Assembly (NCBI GenBank): GCA_039720395.1
Contig: CM077823.1
Span: 5,384,909-5,448,908, forward strand
DNA from: Liquidambar formosana
Taxonomy: Eukaryota; Streptophyta; Magnoliopsida; Saxifragales; Altingiaceae
Direction of reading: 5' to 3'
DNA length: 64,000 bases
Positions 23,616 through 35,722 of the stretch are shown piece after piece. The position numbers and the translations under genes were made by a program. The notes under the pieces are model-generated. The model did no database searches. It saw nothing but the letters and a program-made list of their open reading frames with translations, and had not been told where the DNA came from. Every line of letters starts with the position of its first letter. Position 1 is the stretch's first letter.

Positions 23616-24702
23616 TTTTGCTGAGCTTGGTCACCTCTTAAGGTTCAACGTAAAAATTGGGGGTGGCAGTTGTCCATAGTGATTGTGGTTTTTTTTTTTT
23701 TTTAGTATTATTATTATTTTTTTTTTTTTCCCTCTTTCCTGGGAGTTCTGTTAATGAATCACTGGCCATGGTGCCGCCGGGGAGTTGGTCGTGAGTAAGA
23801 GTGAAAGAGGGTGGTGGCAGTGGGGTGGTGAGGCGGTGGTTGAAAATGGAGGAGTTGCAGAGGTGAGGGTGTTGGGGAAAAATGGAGTTTCTAGGGAAAA
23901 AAAATTAATGGGAGAGGAGAGACACTGTCAATCTGAAATTGTGTGGGAGGAAAGGGAAGAGAGATTAAGATGGAAGGAAGGATGAGGGCAGGAGCAGGGA
24001 CAGAATTAGGAATTTGGTTCAGGGGGGTGGAATTTTTGTTTGTTTATTAATACTTCATCTTAATTCAAAAAAATTAAAGAACCATATTTTAAAAATTTTC
24101 TATTGTTTTGTTATTTTAAGGTAAAAAAATTTACAAAAATTTATAATCCATTGAAAAAAAAAAAAAAAAAAAAGAAGAAGAAAAAAGGAAATTTTAGAGG
24201 TTAAAAAAAAAATAATAATAAAGAAGGGAAAATCTAAATTTTTTAAAAACTCTAAAAACATACAATAAAGAGGAGGGGTCAGGGGAGAAAACTGTCTTCC
24301 TAAGCCTTTATTGGCTCCGTCCTTGGGCAGAAGGAGGGCAACTAAAATGGATGAAAAGCCAAATATAAATGATGCGAAATTGTTCAGAAATTTACAAAAT
24401 TACAAGCAAAGTGGTGGTGTTTTCATGGAAGGGATGCCATGAGTTGGGCGCTTTTGGTTTGGACGTGTGAGAGAGAGGATGGGACGCGCAAGGGAGAGAG
24501 ACTGAAGGAGTAGGACGCGTAAAGTCCCAGTCCGAACGTGTCAAAAAGTTAGTCTTAGGAGCTGCAACTTGATTGGTGGAAAATTATAGATATCCAAATT
24601 TCATTACTTTATGAAGCCGATAATGTATATATCACGCTTCATTGAATTTGAGGTCAGCGTAGAAGGGAGACTCTTTTTTCGGCAGCATAAAAATTGGAAC
24701 CA

Positions 24703-24905
24703 ACCACGAGGTGGGGCATAGATGGCCTTATGGTTGGAATACCAACTATGAGGTCTTGGGTTCAAACCTTATGGGCAGCTTTTCGGACATAATAAGTGCA
24801 ATAAAAGTTGATAGGACATATCTCCATTGACGAATAATCAATTCTTAGATTTGGGTGTGGGTATGAGACAGGCTGAGGAGATTCATCCTCGTATCCAAAA
24901 AAAAC
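24703..24905 (+). mobile_element. tRNA-derived SINE, internally deleted, copy 1
   Basis: Target duplication AAATTGGAACCA at 24691-24702 and 24906-24917. Box B GGGTTCAAACC is intact (24759-24769). Compared with 40786-41116 it lacks about 128 bp after GGGTATGA. Confidence 0.78.
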
Positions 24906-25418
24906 AAATTGGAACCACGAACTTTGCCAATTAAGGAGTCTTACCCTTGATTTTTTATCATGAAAAAACAAAAACAAAACAAATCAAACTAGGGGTAGAT
25001 GACACGTTCCAATCCGAATGTGTCAAAAGGTTAGCCTCCGTAATAGAAGATTATAGATATCTAAATTTCATTACTCCATAAAACTAATAACATACATTTC
25101 ACAGTACAAGGAATTTGAGGCGAGGGTGAAAGGGAGACTTTTTTTGGTAACATAAAAACTGGACTCGCGAGAATTACATATCATTGAGCATCTAACCATC
25201 AAGAGGGAATTACGTGGAAACCTACATTGGAAGGATTTTATAAGGTACTAGTTTTGGCACATGGGCATTGCACACATGGATGCTTTTCAAAAATAAATTT
25301 TAATAATTTTGTACGTAGTCATTACACTAATCTTATCCTTCGTAGATTTGACGCGTGAAAGTGTTTTAGTGAGAAATCGAAAGGGTTGCCATACTATGTA
25401 TATATTAAATAGGTGAAG

Positions 25419-28042
25419 TGTGAGGACCCGTTTCCTTAATAGGGATTATTACGGCTTAATGTATGATTAGCGTAGTCAATCCCTTGATTTGTTGGATAAC
25501 CCCATGTATGGGTAATCTATGTGTATGATAATATAATTTTATTTGTGATTTGATGCTCGTTTTTATGCATCAAGTGTTTTAAGTGCGTGTTTGGCCTTAT
25601 TTGCAGCTTCGGGACTAAGCTGTTGAAATTTGGCTAAGTGTTGGAAAAAAAAAATGAATTTTCGTAAATCTTCGTTTTAAAGGATAATTTTTGGCGGTAA
25701 TGGGAGTTTATAATATTATAAGACATTGGTGATTTTATGGGATTTTATTGGCATGTTTGGATTGGGTTCCACGCATGTTTGTTTTAGGAAAATCTGTCGG
25801 GAGACGGATTTTGTACTAAAACTTGAAAATAAGATTTTGATATATTGGGAATTTGATTTTTCTGATATTTTATTTGGATTCAAATGGGGGGTTATTTGCT
25901 TATTTTCATTAAATAACTTAAAGTAAAAGGAAGAAGAAAAGAATGGAGAAGATTACTTAAATGTTTTGAATGAAAATAAGACTGTGGAGTGTATTCTGCC
26001 TGTTTGAGTCGACTGAAGTGTGATTTCAGTCGACTGAATTACACAGAAGCTGAGGAGTTCCAATTCTGGGATTTTCAGTTGACTGAATCCTCAATTCAGT
26101 CGACTAAATTGTCATTTCAGTCGACTGAATTGCTAAATGAGTCGACTGAATTAGGTCTGAAGGCTTATTTTTGCTGAAATGACGCATGTGCCCTCTGAGG
26201 TTATAAAACCCCTCAACCCCGACTTGTAACCCTCATTCCTGCATTTTAGAGTAAGAGAGAGGAAGAGTGAGCTTGGGAGAGCTCTTGGGGCGTACGAAGG
26301 AGAGAGAGGGAGTTTTCTCTCTACTTTTGCTTGGATTTCAAGCGTAAGGGTTTGGATTTCAACATTTCTAGCTTGGATTCACTCATGGTTTACCTCCCTT
26401 TCGGATTTGAGAGGTAATTTTCCATATATAAGGCTAGGGTTTGCATTTCTTTTGGGTTTTAGTCTACATACCCTCATATCTTGTGTTTATTCATGTGATT
26501 TGTGAGGTTTGGTTGCATCTTGGAGTTGGAATCTCCGTTCACTTCATCAAGCATGGCATTTGGAAGCTAGGGCTTGCTTTTGGGAAGCTTTCATGTGCAT
26601 CTTAGGCCTGATCTACATGTCTATGGCAGTGGTATTGCATTTTCATCACTCATCATTGAGGTAGGGGACATTTTCTCATTTTAAACCTTTGTTGCATGGG
26701 GGTTTGGGTATAATCATGTAGTTTTACATGTATTTGGTAGTTTTTGGCATAAATATCATGCATGGGGTATTTATTTGCTAGGTTTTACAAATTGTGGGAA
26801 ACCTAGGGTTTGATTCACATTATTTTTGTCATAAAAATGTTGTTTTTGAAATCATTCATTTGGAAATGATTTATGGAAGTTATTTATGGTGATTTTTATG
26901 AACCCACCTATTATATGGTTTTCTAAGAACAAACCTATTATGTGGTTTTGGAAAATTTATATATAATTTTCCAGATTTTGTGAGAATTATGAAATTGGTA
27001 AATGAAAAGAAAAGTGGTAATGATATGGATATGGTGATGAGGGCTACTGGAGACAGGATTACTGCGGTCCCAAAGGAACGGGACGTCTTGCCGTGTCTTC
27101 CTATCCTTTAGTCCTGGGCTATGTGCCCGAATATGAGGTTACTTTCTGGTCCAAATAGGATCATAGTGTTTCCTCATGATGGGGTTACTTTCTGGACCAG
27201 GTAGGATCCATAGTGTTTCCTCTTATTTTCCGCGCGCGAGGGCCCCGCATGACCTGGGGAGGATTTATCAGTTTGAAAGACTGATGTTATGGATTGCCGG
27301 ATATGGCGGTTGATGATTATTGGCTTATAAGGCCGTGATATGGAATTTGGAAAGAATGATAATGAACTTTAAATAACTTGAGTTATTTCTTACCTTTTTA
27401 AAGAGAAAAAGGGGTGTTGGTATCAAATGATTTAAACTTCCGCAGTTTATTTCTTTATAAATGTATCGGCTTCAGTTACTGAAAAATTATATTGCAAACT
27501 AATCAATGGTTTTGCAGGGATCTTGAAAAGTATATAAATTATGGTTTTTAAAACCTTGGGATTATTGTGAGAAATGTTTTCCTACTGAGCATGTGGCTCA
27601 TACCCCTACAGTTTTCTTGCAGGTCGTATTTTCAAAGCTAAATTGACCTTGGGTTTTGGGAGCGCATCGACATGGTTGCATTCATGTAGAGAGTATTTAA
27701 GATAGGCTTTGAGCCTAGGCATGTATTAATTTTAATCTTATGGCCTGTAATAATTAATTGAGTAGTGGATGCATATCTGAACGAGACCCATGTGACTACG
27801 TTATAGTCTGAATATTTATTTATGTTGAAATATTGTGTGGATGGCTGGATATGTTTATAAATGTGTTTTCTACAGGTTTTATAACTAGTCGATAACTTGG
27901 TATGTCCTATTTACAGACAGGACCATGCCGAATTTTATAAAAATATTTTCAAAAGAATTATTTTATCAAACATCCACCAAATTTGGCTTTAAAAATGGTT
28001 TTCTTACTACTTAATTAATGGCCCCCATTTCGGGTCGTTACA
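25419..28042 (+). mobile_element. Solo LTR (2624 bp), Ty3/gypsy-like
   Basis: Starts TGTGAGGACCCG and ends CGGGTCGTTACA, with a perfect 5-bp target duplication TGAAG (25414-25418, 28043-28047). Copy 2 of the duplication keeps the unoccupied site (GGTGAAGTATTTGGTGG near 41626). No internal coding region is present. A TATA box TTATAAAACCCC (26201-26212) and a cluster of TCGA-centred palindromes just upstream mark the LTR promoter. The length and the TGT.A.GACCC termini suggest a Tekay/Del-like chromovirus or a related gypsy clade; that last step is inference. Confidence 0.88.
26005..26212 (+). promoter_or_regulatory. LTR promoter: six palindromic TCAGTCGACTGA-type motifs upstream of a TATA box
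   Basis: TTCAGTCGACTGAA-like sites start near 26007, 26026, 26074, 26095, 26117 and 26139. Two are exact 14-bp palindromes and the others differ by one to three bases. TTATAAAACCCC follows at 26201, about 50 bp after the last site. Confidence 0.7.
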
Positions 28043-28652
28043 TGAAGTATTTTGTGGCTTGTTTTTTTTCCCAGTCCGGATCATTTCTTTTATTTGTGGT
28101 GAGCTCGGTTATCTTGACCTTTGACCCAACAAATTTAATGGAATATAGGTAAAGTCACCGTCCATTCCGCGTCAAATTAACCTCCAAGATAAAACTTGGT
28201 TAGTGGCTCCACCATGAGGGATGAGAAGTAATGTTTTTTTTTTTTTTTTGGAAATAATCTTTTAATAACAAATTTAATATAACCTTGTTCATAACAACAC
28301 TCCATTTTGAATTGGGTGCGAGCTTATACGAATGGAGACTCTTTTATAATAATTTTTATTACATAACCATACTTTTTGAATTTTGTTTTATAAGATTTTG
28401 AAGTGTTTTCCTAAACTCAAAAAATAATGCTCCAATATGAAAAATGTATGTAATATATCTTAATTCTCATAAAGCTTGGTAATTAGAGGATTTTTTTTTT
28501 TCTTTTACTTCAATATATATATGTCTAGGTTTGAAAAAACTTTAGTTGTCCAACGAGAAATCGAGTTTGCAAGATTCTGGACGAAAATTCTCAACAATAT
28601 ATCCAACGATTTATAAAACTTATCCGAGTCATACAAAATAATAAGGACATGT

Positions 28653-29012
28653 TTGGTAGTCTAATTCGAAATTAAATAATTTAATAAATTTTATTATTTG
28701 ATACAATCTAATATAATACTTCATAAAATTATAAAATTTTATAGTTTGGTAGGATGAATTTCGTAAAATTCTAAAATTTTACTAATTTTGTTTAGCTTTC
28801 TGTTTTGTTCCATTCTTTTGCACCAAAAAATTAAAAATAATAATAATAATAATAATAAAAAAAAAGAAAGAATGCACCAAGAAGAGACCGTGTGTATGAC
28901 GGGGCAGTAAGTCGTACATGTTACTTCAAACTTTTGAAGTTTTTTTTTGTCTTTAGTTGATGATAAATACAAAGGCCTCCACCCACCACCCCATGGACCT
29001 AGAGTCTGTATA

Positions 29013-29053
<41 letters not shown>

Positions 29054-29434
29054 AGTCTCAACTTGGTTTAAGAGTCTTCGTCTTTCTTCCTTTCTTCCTA
29101 AAGTCCCAAGTGGTCCAAAGTGGAGTCGTTGTCTGCATCTTTGAAGTGTTAATTGTCCGTTCATTCATCAATCTTCACCACAAACAACACGTCTGACTTT
29201 CTTAAAAGAAATCTCAACTTGGTTTAAGAGTCTTCGTCTTTCTTCCTTCTTCCTAAAGTCCTAAGTGATCCAAAATGGAGTCGTTGTCTACGTCTTTGAT
29301 GTGTTAATTGTACGTTCATTCATCAATCCTCACCACAAACAACACGTCTGACTTTCCTAAAAGAAAGAGGAAGGTCAGTCTTCCTTTCTTGAAAAAAATT
29401 TCCTTTTGCACCATGGAAAGGCCAAGGTCGCTTG

Positions 29435-29472
<38 letters not shown>

Positions 29473-30244
29473 TTCGAGTCTCACTTGGTTTAAGAGTCTT
29501 CGTCTTTCTTCCTTCTTCCTAAAGGTAGTCCCAAGTGGTCCAAAGTGGAGTCGTTGTCTGCGTCTTTGAAGTGTTAATTGTACGTTCATTCATCAATCCT
29601 CACCACAAACAACACGTCTGACTTTCCTAAAAGAAAGAGGAAGGTCAGTCTTCCTTTCCTGAAAAAAATTTCCTTTTGTGCCATGGAAAGGCCGAGGTCG
29701 CTTGATCTGCTTGTAGTGAAGACATGGCAATGAGTTTGTATTAGGATCTTGACGGGCATGAGTGGGTGGCTGGAGGTGTACAGGGGTCGCTGGAGTTGAA
29801 CAGAGGTCGCCGGAAGGGGGTCGGAACTGGAAGAGTGGTGGTCGTCTACTCACTGGTCATTGGTGGTCCAGGGAAGAGAGGGAGAGAGGATCTCATGGGG
29901 TGGACTAGTGTATAAAAGGGTGTTTTTGTTAGAAAATGGACAAATTGACTTAGTTGTCGAATTGAAAATTAAATAAATTAAGAAATATTACATAGTATTG
30001 AAGGTATACTTTATCTTTTTGAATTAACAAATTTATGAAAATGATTGTTATTATCGCAAGTAAGAGTGGAAATTCAAAATAGTTGCATTTCATAAATTCT
30101 TAAAAATTGATTCTATAATATCAAGTACAATGATAACTCTAATATTTTAAAATATTCTAATTCAAGATAATGAATTTATTCCTTCAACCCTATATAAAAT
30201 TTTGTGAATTGTTTAATTTCGAATTGGGCAACCAAATAGCCTTT
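28653..30244. mobile_element. PIF/Harbinger-like (Tourist-type) non-autonomous element, copy 1
   Basis: Left end AAGGACATGTTTGGTAGTC and right end, inverted, AAAGGCTATTTGGTTGCCC, followed by a shared CTAATTCGAAATTAAATAATT-type arm; TAA occurs at both junctions. The interior has direct repeats of about 160-270 bp (starting near 29047, 29211 and 29479: ACTTGGTTTAAGAGTCTTCG) and (CT)n runs at 29022-29046 and 29440-29469. The block CACAAACAACACGTCTGAC occurs three times. Open frames across the array are low-complexity and are not called as genes. Confidence 0.6.
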
Positions 30245-31142
30245 AAATGAGTTGGAAAATAAAAAATAGTTAACTAATTGCTATTTAAATTTTATTTGCT
30301 TAACTAATGATCAAATTCCCCAAAAATTATTGAATTTATGTCCAATCTGCAAGCATCACGTCAAGCATAAGATCATGGACAAAGCCATATGTAATTGGGT
30401 TGGGGTAGCTGCCTCCCCTGAAACCTTTTTCTTTTTCTTTTTTTTTTTTTTAATTTGTACGCTATGCAAAATAAGTTTGAAAATGAAAATTTAGAGAATT
30501 TTTATGGATTTCCTTCGGAAACTCTGATTTGGAGTTAGGATTTAGATTTCTAAATCAATGAATTTAAAACCCACAAATTTGAAATTTTTTTGTTCAGATA
30601 ATAGATTGAAATTAAAGTTTTTGAATTTGAAAATTTCAATTTTAATGTTTGTATCTATATCTATTCTATAATTTAAGTGGTAACTGATCATATTTTGTGA
30701 TAACCTGGCCTGATCACAATTAACACAAATTAATATGATTAGTTTATGACAAAATGTGACTATATTACTACAAAATGTGATTGATTACCATTTCGGATAT
30801 AGTACCTTAATTTTTTTTATAAGGTACAATTGAATTTCCCCTAAAAAAACAAAATAACCTGGCTACTATGATTACCCTAGAGAGTATATTTATGCTGTAT
30901 CATCTTCAACAAGAGATTTCAACAAATAGTATTCTTCTGCATTTTTGCTCATTAAGCTTTTACATGTATATATCGCATCTAAAATCTATAGTTACATATA
31001 TAGCATTTGAAATCTATAGTCAAGTAAGCTCCAGCACCTTTAATGAAGGCAATTAATAAACCCCATAAGGCAATGTCAAACTATAAGCTAGTGATAGAAA
31101 CATTAATGTCTAGGTCTGGCATGGATAGAAAAAAAAGTATAA

Positions 31143-31540
31143 GCATCTCCATTGGATATGTTATTTATTATTATTATTATTTTTTATGTCAAGTACAAAA
31201 TAAAGGTTTATGTGGTAATTTGAAGATTTACTTAAAATTGGTCACTCCTACTCGATATGCCAAATTTAAAGGCTTATTCAAAACAAACCACTTCACCCAA
31301 TTTGTCAAATGAAAAAAATGAAGGAATCAAATATTACGGTGGTTAAGTTTGAAATAACATAATTAAAAAAAAATAAAAAAGACATGTGACTTTGAAAGAT
31401 GTCAATTTTGGCATCAAGAAATGGGCTTCTATTCTAACTCAGCAAAAGTTGGGTTAGAGATATATTTAAGACTTGGCAAGTGCCTTTTATAACCATTTTT
31501 TGGGTTGTTGTGGAATTTGGCATCTCCTTTGGAGATGTTC
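31143..31540. mobile_element. MITE with GCATCTCC-type ends, copy 1
   Basis: Flanked by TAA. Left GCATCTCCATTGGATATG and right, inverted, GAACATCTCCAAAGGAGATG. Present in both copies of the duplication. Confidence 0.6.
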
Positions 31541-31849
31541 TAAGAGCTATTTGTGATGTACAAAATCGATTGGTAACATGGAATGATGTACAAAATCGAT
31601 TGGTAGCATGGAAAGAAAAATGCTTAAAATGGTTAGAAAGATGAAAGGAAATAAACCTATGGTATGTTTTTAGAAAAGATGAAGGGAAGTAAAATGCTTA
31701 AAATGGTTAAATTTCTTAAGCATCATCAAGCACTTTCTAATTTTTTTTCTCACTCACGGTGGACTCGTGCAATCAAGTTGCTGATATTTTAGAGCAATGT
31801 TATATATCCCTAATTTTTTTCTCAAATGAGGTGACATATTTGTATTCCA

Positions 31850-32138
31850 ATCACATTGTTTACAAGAAAACATTATTTTGAACAACTTTATAGAAAACTT
31901 TTTTAGCCATTTGTAACCTCCATTTCTTTTTTACAAAATGTTTTATGAAAAATGGCTAAAAAATTCATTTAAATGATAGATTTTAGAAAAACTTTATTTT
32001 ACAAAATTGTTCAAAATAATGTTTTCTAATAGACTACATGACTGGTTTTCATGAAAACCTTTTATATTTTTCATAATACCTTGAAAATTGTAAAATAAAT
32101 TAGTGCAAAGAAATTTTCATAGTGAAAATAACTACCCC
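31850..32138. mobile_element. Foldback MITE remnant, left part deleted (copy 1)
   Basis: Matches the right two thirds of the element at 44451-44841, including the AAAATGGCTAAAAAATTCA arm and the end ACTACCCC. About 290 bp that hold the left end and flank in copy 2 are missing here. Confidence 0.65.
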
Positions 32139-32763
32139 TAATAACAATCAGCTGGCCACAATATTCTTGCTAATTCTATGACACCGGAGCAAATAATTGG
32201 GTACCATACCTAATGGGTGACTTTAAAGTTTAAATGATAGTTCTAACTTAATTGCCAAAATTATACAACCAAAAACAAAGTTGGTGGGACCACTCCTCTC
32301 TCCTCTCTCCTCTCTCCCGTTCTCTGTCTCTTTCTCTCTCCTCTCCTCTCCTCTCCTCTCTCCTCTCTCCTCTCCCGCTTCAAGACAGCGATCTCTCTCT
32401 CTCTCTCTTTTATTATTTTATTATTTTATTATTTTATGACTTGCTTAGTACGGGTCAATTTGAGAAGTCTGTGGAATTGATGGTGGGCAAGAAAAACAGG
32501 TCGGTAAAAATTAAATTAAAGTAGCTCACTTTTTTTCTTGCGTGTAGACTTTTTTTCTTTAAAATGTAATCATTATTATCACTGTTTTCTTTTGGACTGA
32601 GACTCAAGGCTGCCTCCAAGAGTCCAAGTCCATGATTGCAAAAACGTTCCCCAAAATTGTTTGTCATGCGTCTCTTTAGTATGCAGTAACACCCCCGGCC
32701 TACATGAAGGATTTGGCTTATATCATTTTTTTTACCAAAAAAAAAAAAAGAAAAAAAAAAAAA

Positions 32764-33812
32764 GGTTGACTCTTAATTATGTTGTCACTACTCGAAATTT
32801 GAAAGAAAAGAAAAAAGAATACAAAAGAAGTAATGAGACACAAACGAATATTCTCCCTGTGCGTGCTGTTCTTAATAATCGATTTCCTATTTTGGATGTT
32901 TGTTGCCTTTTATGTGGGGCAGATGTGGAAACTGCTAGGCACCTCTTCATGGATTGCAAAGTAACTGAAATCATTTGGATGAGCTCCGGTTGGTCCCTTA
33001 ATATTTCTGCCTTCAATCATCTCTCTCTATCGGAATGGATTGCAACCATCTTCTCCAATGGTCCAGGCCTTAACTTTGATAATACTAATGCCACCAAGTT
33101 TTTTATTTTTGCGGTGGTGCTTATGGATCAACTATGGTTTACTAGGAATCGTGTTGTCTTTGAAGGCTTTGTGGTTGATCCCAAACTTCTCACGTCTCAA
33201 GTTGAGAAAATTGCTAGAGATCATTATGAAGTTTGCCCCCTTTTGATCAGGCCTACTGTTAGTATCACTCCTAGATGGCAGCCCCCTCCTAAGCCATGGT
33301 TCAAGCTCAATTTCGACGTTGCAATTCGGCCTTCTTTTTCTGTATGTAGTGCTATTCTTAGAGACTCTTTGGGTTCTTTTGTGTTTGCTTGGACAACAAA
33401 GGATGGTCCTCTTGAACCCAAGGTTGCGGAAGCCAAAGCCTTACGTGGTGGTCTTTCTGAGTGCTTTAAACTTGGCTTTTCGTCTATTATGGTGGAGGGT
33501 GATGCTTCTCTAGTCATGGATCCTCTTCTTGATTGGGATATGACTCCTCACTGGGCCATCCATTCTATTTTGTGTGATGTTAAAGCTCTTCTTAATTGTA
33601 CTCCCTTATGGGTTGTTCGCTGTGTTCCTAGGCTGGCTAATAAAGCCGCCCATTCCCTTGCCCAGTGGGCAGCCCATTGTAATCGCTTCGGTTCCATTCC
33701 CATCACCTCTCTTCCGAATGCTGTTATTTTAGCGGATAGAGATGAAGGGGATGGAAGCAATAGCCTTTCTTTTTCTTAATCTAATATAATGATTTGCTTA
33801 TCAAAAAAAAAA
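32764..33812 (+). mobile_element. 5'-truncated LINE (L1 clade): zf-RVT and RNase H end of ORF2
   Basis: An open frame reaching TAA at 33777-33779 encodes the end of a plant LINE ORF2. First comes a reverse-transcriptase zinc-binding domain (CCLLCGADVETARHLFMDC, about 32900-32960), then an RNase H-like domain with LNFDVA (33307), AEAKALRGGL (33430), VEGDAS (33493) and RLANKAAHSLAQW (33632). The endonuclease and polymerase regions are absent, as expected of 5' truncation. A poly-A tract follows (33803-33812). The upstream Met of this frame lies in unrelated flank and an A-rich tract, so it is not a real start. Confidence 0.85.
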
Positions 33813-33989
33813 ATAATCTAATTCCGATAGTACCATACGCGCTACCAACACATTAGCTATCTTTTCCTAAAACTCTCGAAATTTCCTTGAATAGTGACCA
33901 CCTAAGTTTTCATTTCGTAAATGCAAGTATCCAACCAATATATGTATGAAATGACCTTGGTAATTTCCTAAGGTAGGTGAAATTCTGGT

Positions 33990-35062
33990 TATATTAACCC
34001 TACAATACCTAGAAGGGGGATTGAATAAGTATTACTATAAATCTTACCCAATTTTAATTTTGAATACACAAAATCCCAATTATCACAATTAATTTAATCG
34101 CATAACAAGTATAAAAGCATGTAAGAAAGTGCGCAAGAGAATTTTTATGTGGAAAACCCTAGATGGGAAAAACCACGGGATCTAATCCAGTTAAAGCAAA
34201 TCCACTATGAATTCAATGAGTACAAGACACACTTACAAACCAAAAGGACTTAAGCAAAAGTCTTTACTCCCACGACCGCACACAATCGATCTCCATATTC
34301 ATGGCTTTGGTCGCAACCAACCTCTTCACAGCGATCCCTTCTACCACGAACTCGCAAGCTCGATTACGGTCGCAACGGACTCACAAACATTCAAGGCTGT
34401 GAAATAGTGTGTGATTTGAAGATCTTTAGAGTATGTATGTGAAAACCTAGGTTAAAGTGCTCTAGAGAGGTTTGAGAAGATGAACTTTGTAAAACCTAGT
34501 AAGGAGAGGCTTGCTTATCCCTCTCTATGAAAACAAACCCTATTTATAGAGAATAAGACACCCCAAGTGACTGGGATTCGTTTTAAAAGCAAATAGGAAA
34601 GTTTTAAGAATTTTAAAAACTATTTTTTACGAGCCAGGATCGATCATCCCATGACCCCACAATCGATCCTGAAAAATAGAAGCAAAAAGGCATTTCTGGA
34701 CACCCTAGGATCGATCGTCCAGTGCCCACGATCGATCCTAGAAAACAATAGTTCAAACTATTTAAATAAAACAACTACGATCGATCGTACATAAACCAGG
34801 ATTGATCGTAGCACCCTGATTTTCAATAAAAAAAATTCAAATCCTTTTTCAAAAACTTTTCCACTTAATTAGAAACATATATCATGATTTGAAAAGAATT
34901 AAACCAAGTAAAATCAGGCAACTATGAACACAAACTTGACCTATCAATGAGTGTGAGTCGCATTGTCTTGAATTCTTCACTCGAGTCGATCTTAGAAGCT
35001 TTGCTCATCTTGAATCAACGAATGACACTCAACAAACACGTTTGACACGGAATATGCCAATC
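33990..35062 (-). mobile_element. Ty1/copia-like LTR remnant (SIRE/Maximus-like), antisense
   Basis: On - it contains a TATA box CTATAAATAGGG (about 34546-34557), a CATCT-rich leader and a typical copia LTR end TTCAATCCCCCTTCTAGGTA (near 34010). Three inverted pairs of GGATCGATC-type motifs lie upstream of the TATA box (34627-34818). The exact ends and target duplication were not found; the subtype rests on the CCCCCTTCTAGGT signature. Confidence 0.5.
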
Positions 35063-35400
35063 TAAACACATAGACTTTACAGTAGGAAATTATATTCCAA
35101 ATACTTGCGGTAAATGGACATTAATAAAGAAAGAGATGATCTAGATCTTCCACGAACTCCATTACAAAAAGGGCAATTCAAATCAACTTTGACTCCTCGC
35201 TTATTGAGAAAACTTTTAGTGGGAATACTTTTCCTAATGAGCGTGCAGCTACATAAAAATTCTAAGCAATATTCTAGCTAAGATATTAATTAATCTCCCC
35301 ACTTTATTAAGAAGTCGAGCCTTAGGATGATCAAAATGATTGTTACTTAGCTACATGGTTGATTTAACATTTTTGCCATAAGTCGAGAAAACCCAACAAA
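35063..35400 (-). pseudogene. LINE reverse-transcriptase zinc-binding fragment, antisense
   Basis: On -, one frame reads CTLIRKSIPTKSFLNKRGVK, then VDLNCPFCNGVRGRS, like the zf-RVT stretch of plant LINEs. Upstream blocks (HPKARLLNKVGRLINI) sit in another frame with stops. It is heavily decayed and no complete gene is present. Confidence 0.45.
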
Positions 35401-35421
35401 ATTTGTCCTCAATTTCTCTAA

Positions 35422-35717
35422 GAGCGTCTCTAGTGCTTTGTGCTATTTTGCCTATATCATTTATATTTTATCACATTTTACAGTATCAAATGCTATAATT
35501 TAACATAATGTTCTCCAATGATGTATAAATGAATATAATATGTAATTTTTTGGTACAACTACGATCCTTTTTCTTTTTCTAACTATCTTGGTATTATTTT
35601 GGCACAAAGATATGCTATTACTATTTTTTAGCACCCCATTGGAGCACCAACAAAGTGTGCTATTGCTATATTTTAGCAATAGCATACCTTTTAGCACACC
35701 ATTAGCTAGAGATGCTC
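35422..35717. mobile_element. MITE with GAGCRTCTCTAG ends
   Basis: Flanked by TAA at 35419-35421 and 35718-35720. Left GAGCGTCTCTAGTGC, right CTAGAGATGCTC. The 3-bp TAA duplication fits a PIF/Harbinger-type MITE. A relative lies at 63343-63621. Confidence 0.72.
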
Positions 35718-35722
35718 TAATA

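Larger units (their letters stand above)
20925..32547 (+). repeat. Segmental duplication, copy 1
   Basis: Matches 37071-45230 in the same orientation and order with high identity, beginning about 30 bp past the stop of the CRTISO-like gene (CTCATCATTTTGTTGTATC) and ending at TAGCTCACTTTTTTT. It is longer than copy 2 mainly because of the solo LTR at 25419-28042 and about 1.29 kb (29831-31119) that copy 2 lacks. It has its own small deletions: about 128 bp in a SINE and the 5' part of one MITE. No host gene is recognised inside; it is made of nested transposons and AT-rich spacer. Confidence 0.93.

Noticed and set aside
28739..29853. Several open frames of 60-140 codons in the Harbinger-like element and their copies near 42323-43249
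   Set aside because: Low-complexity, driven by (CT)n runs and direct repeats; no domain and no conserved start.
32661..32760. N-terminal part of the long LINE frame
   Set aside because: Reads through unrelated flank and an A-rich tract; similarity to LINE ORF2 begins after about 32830.
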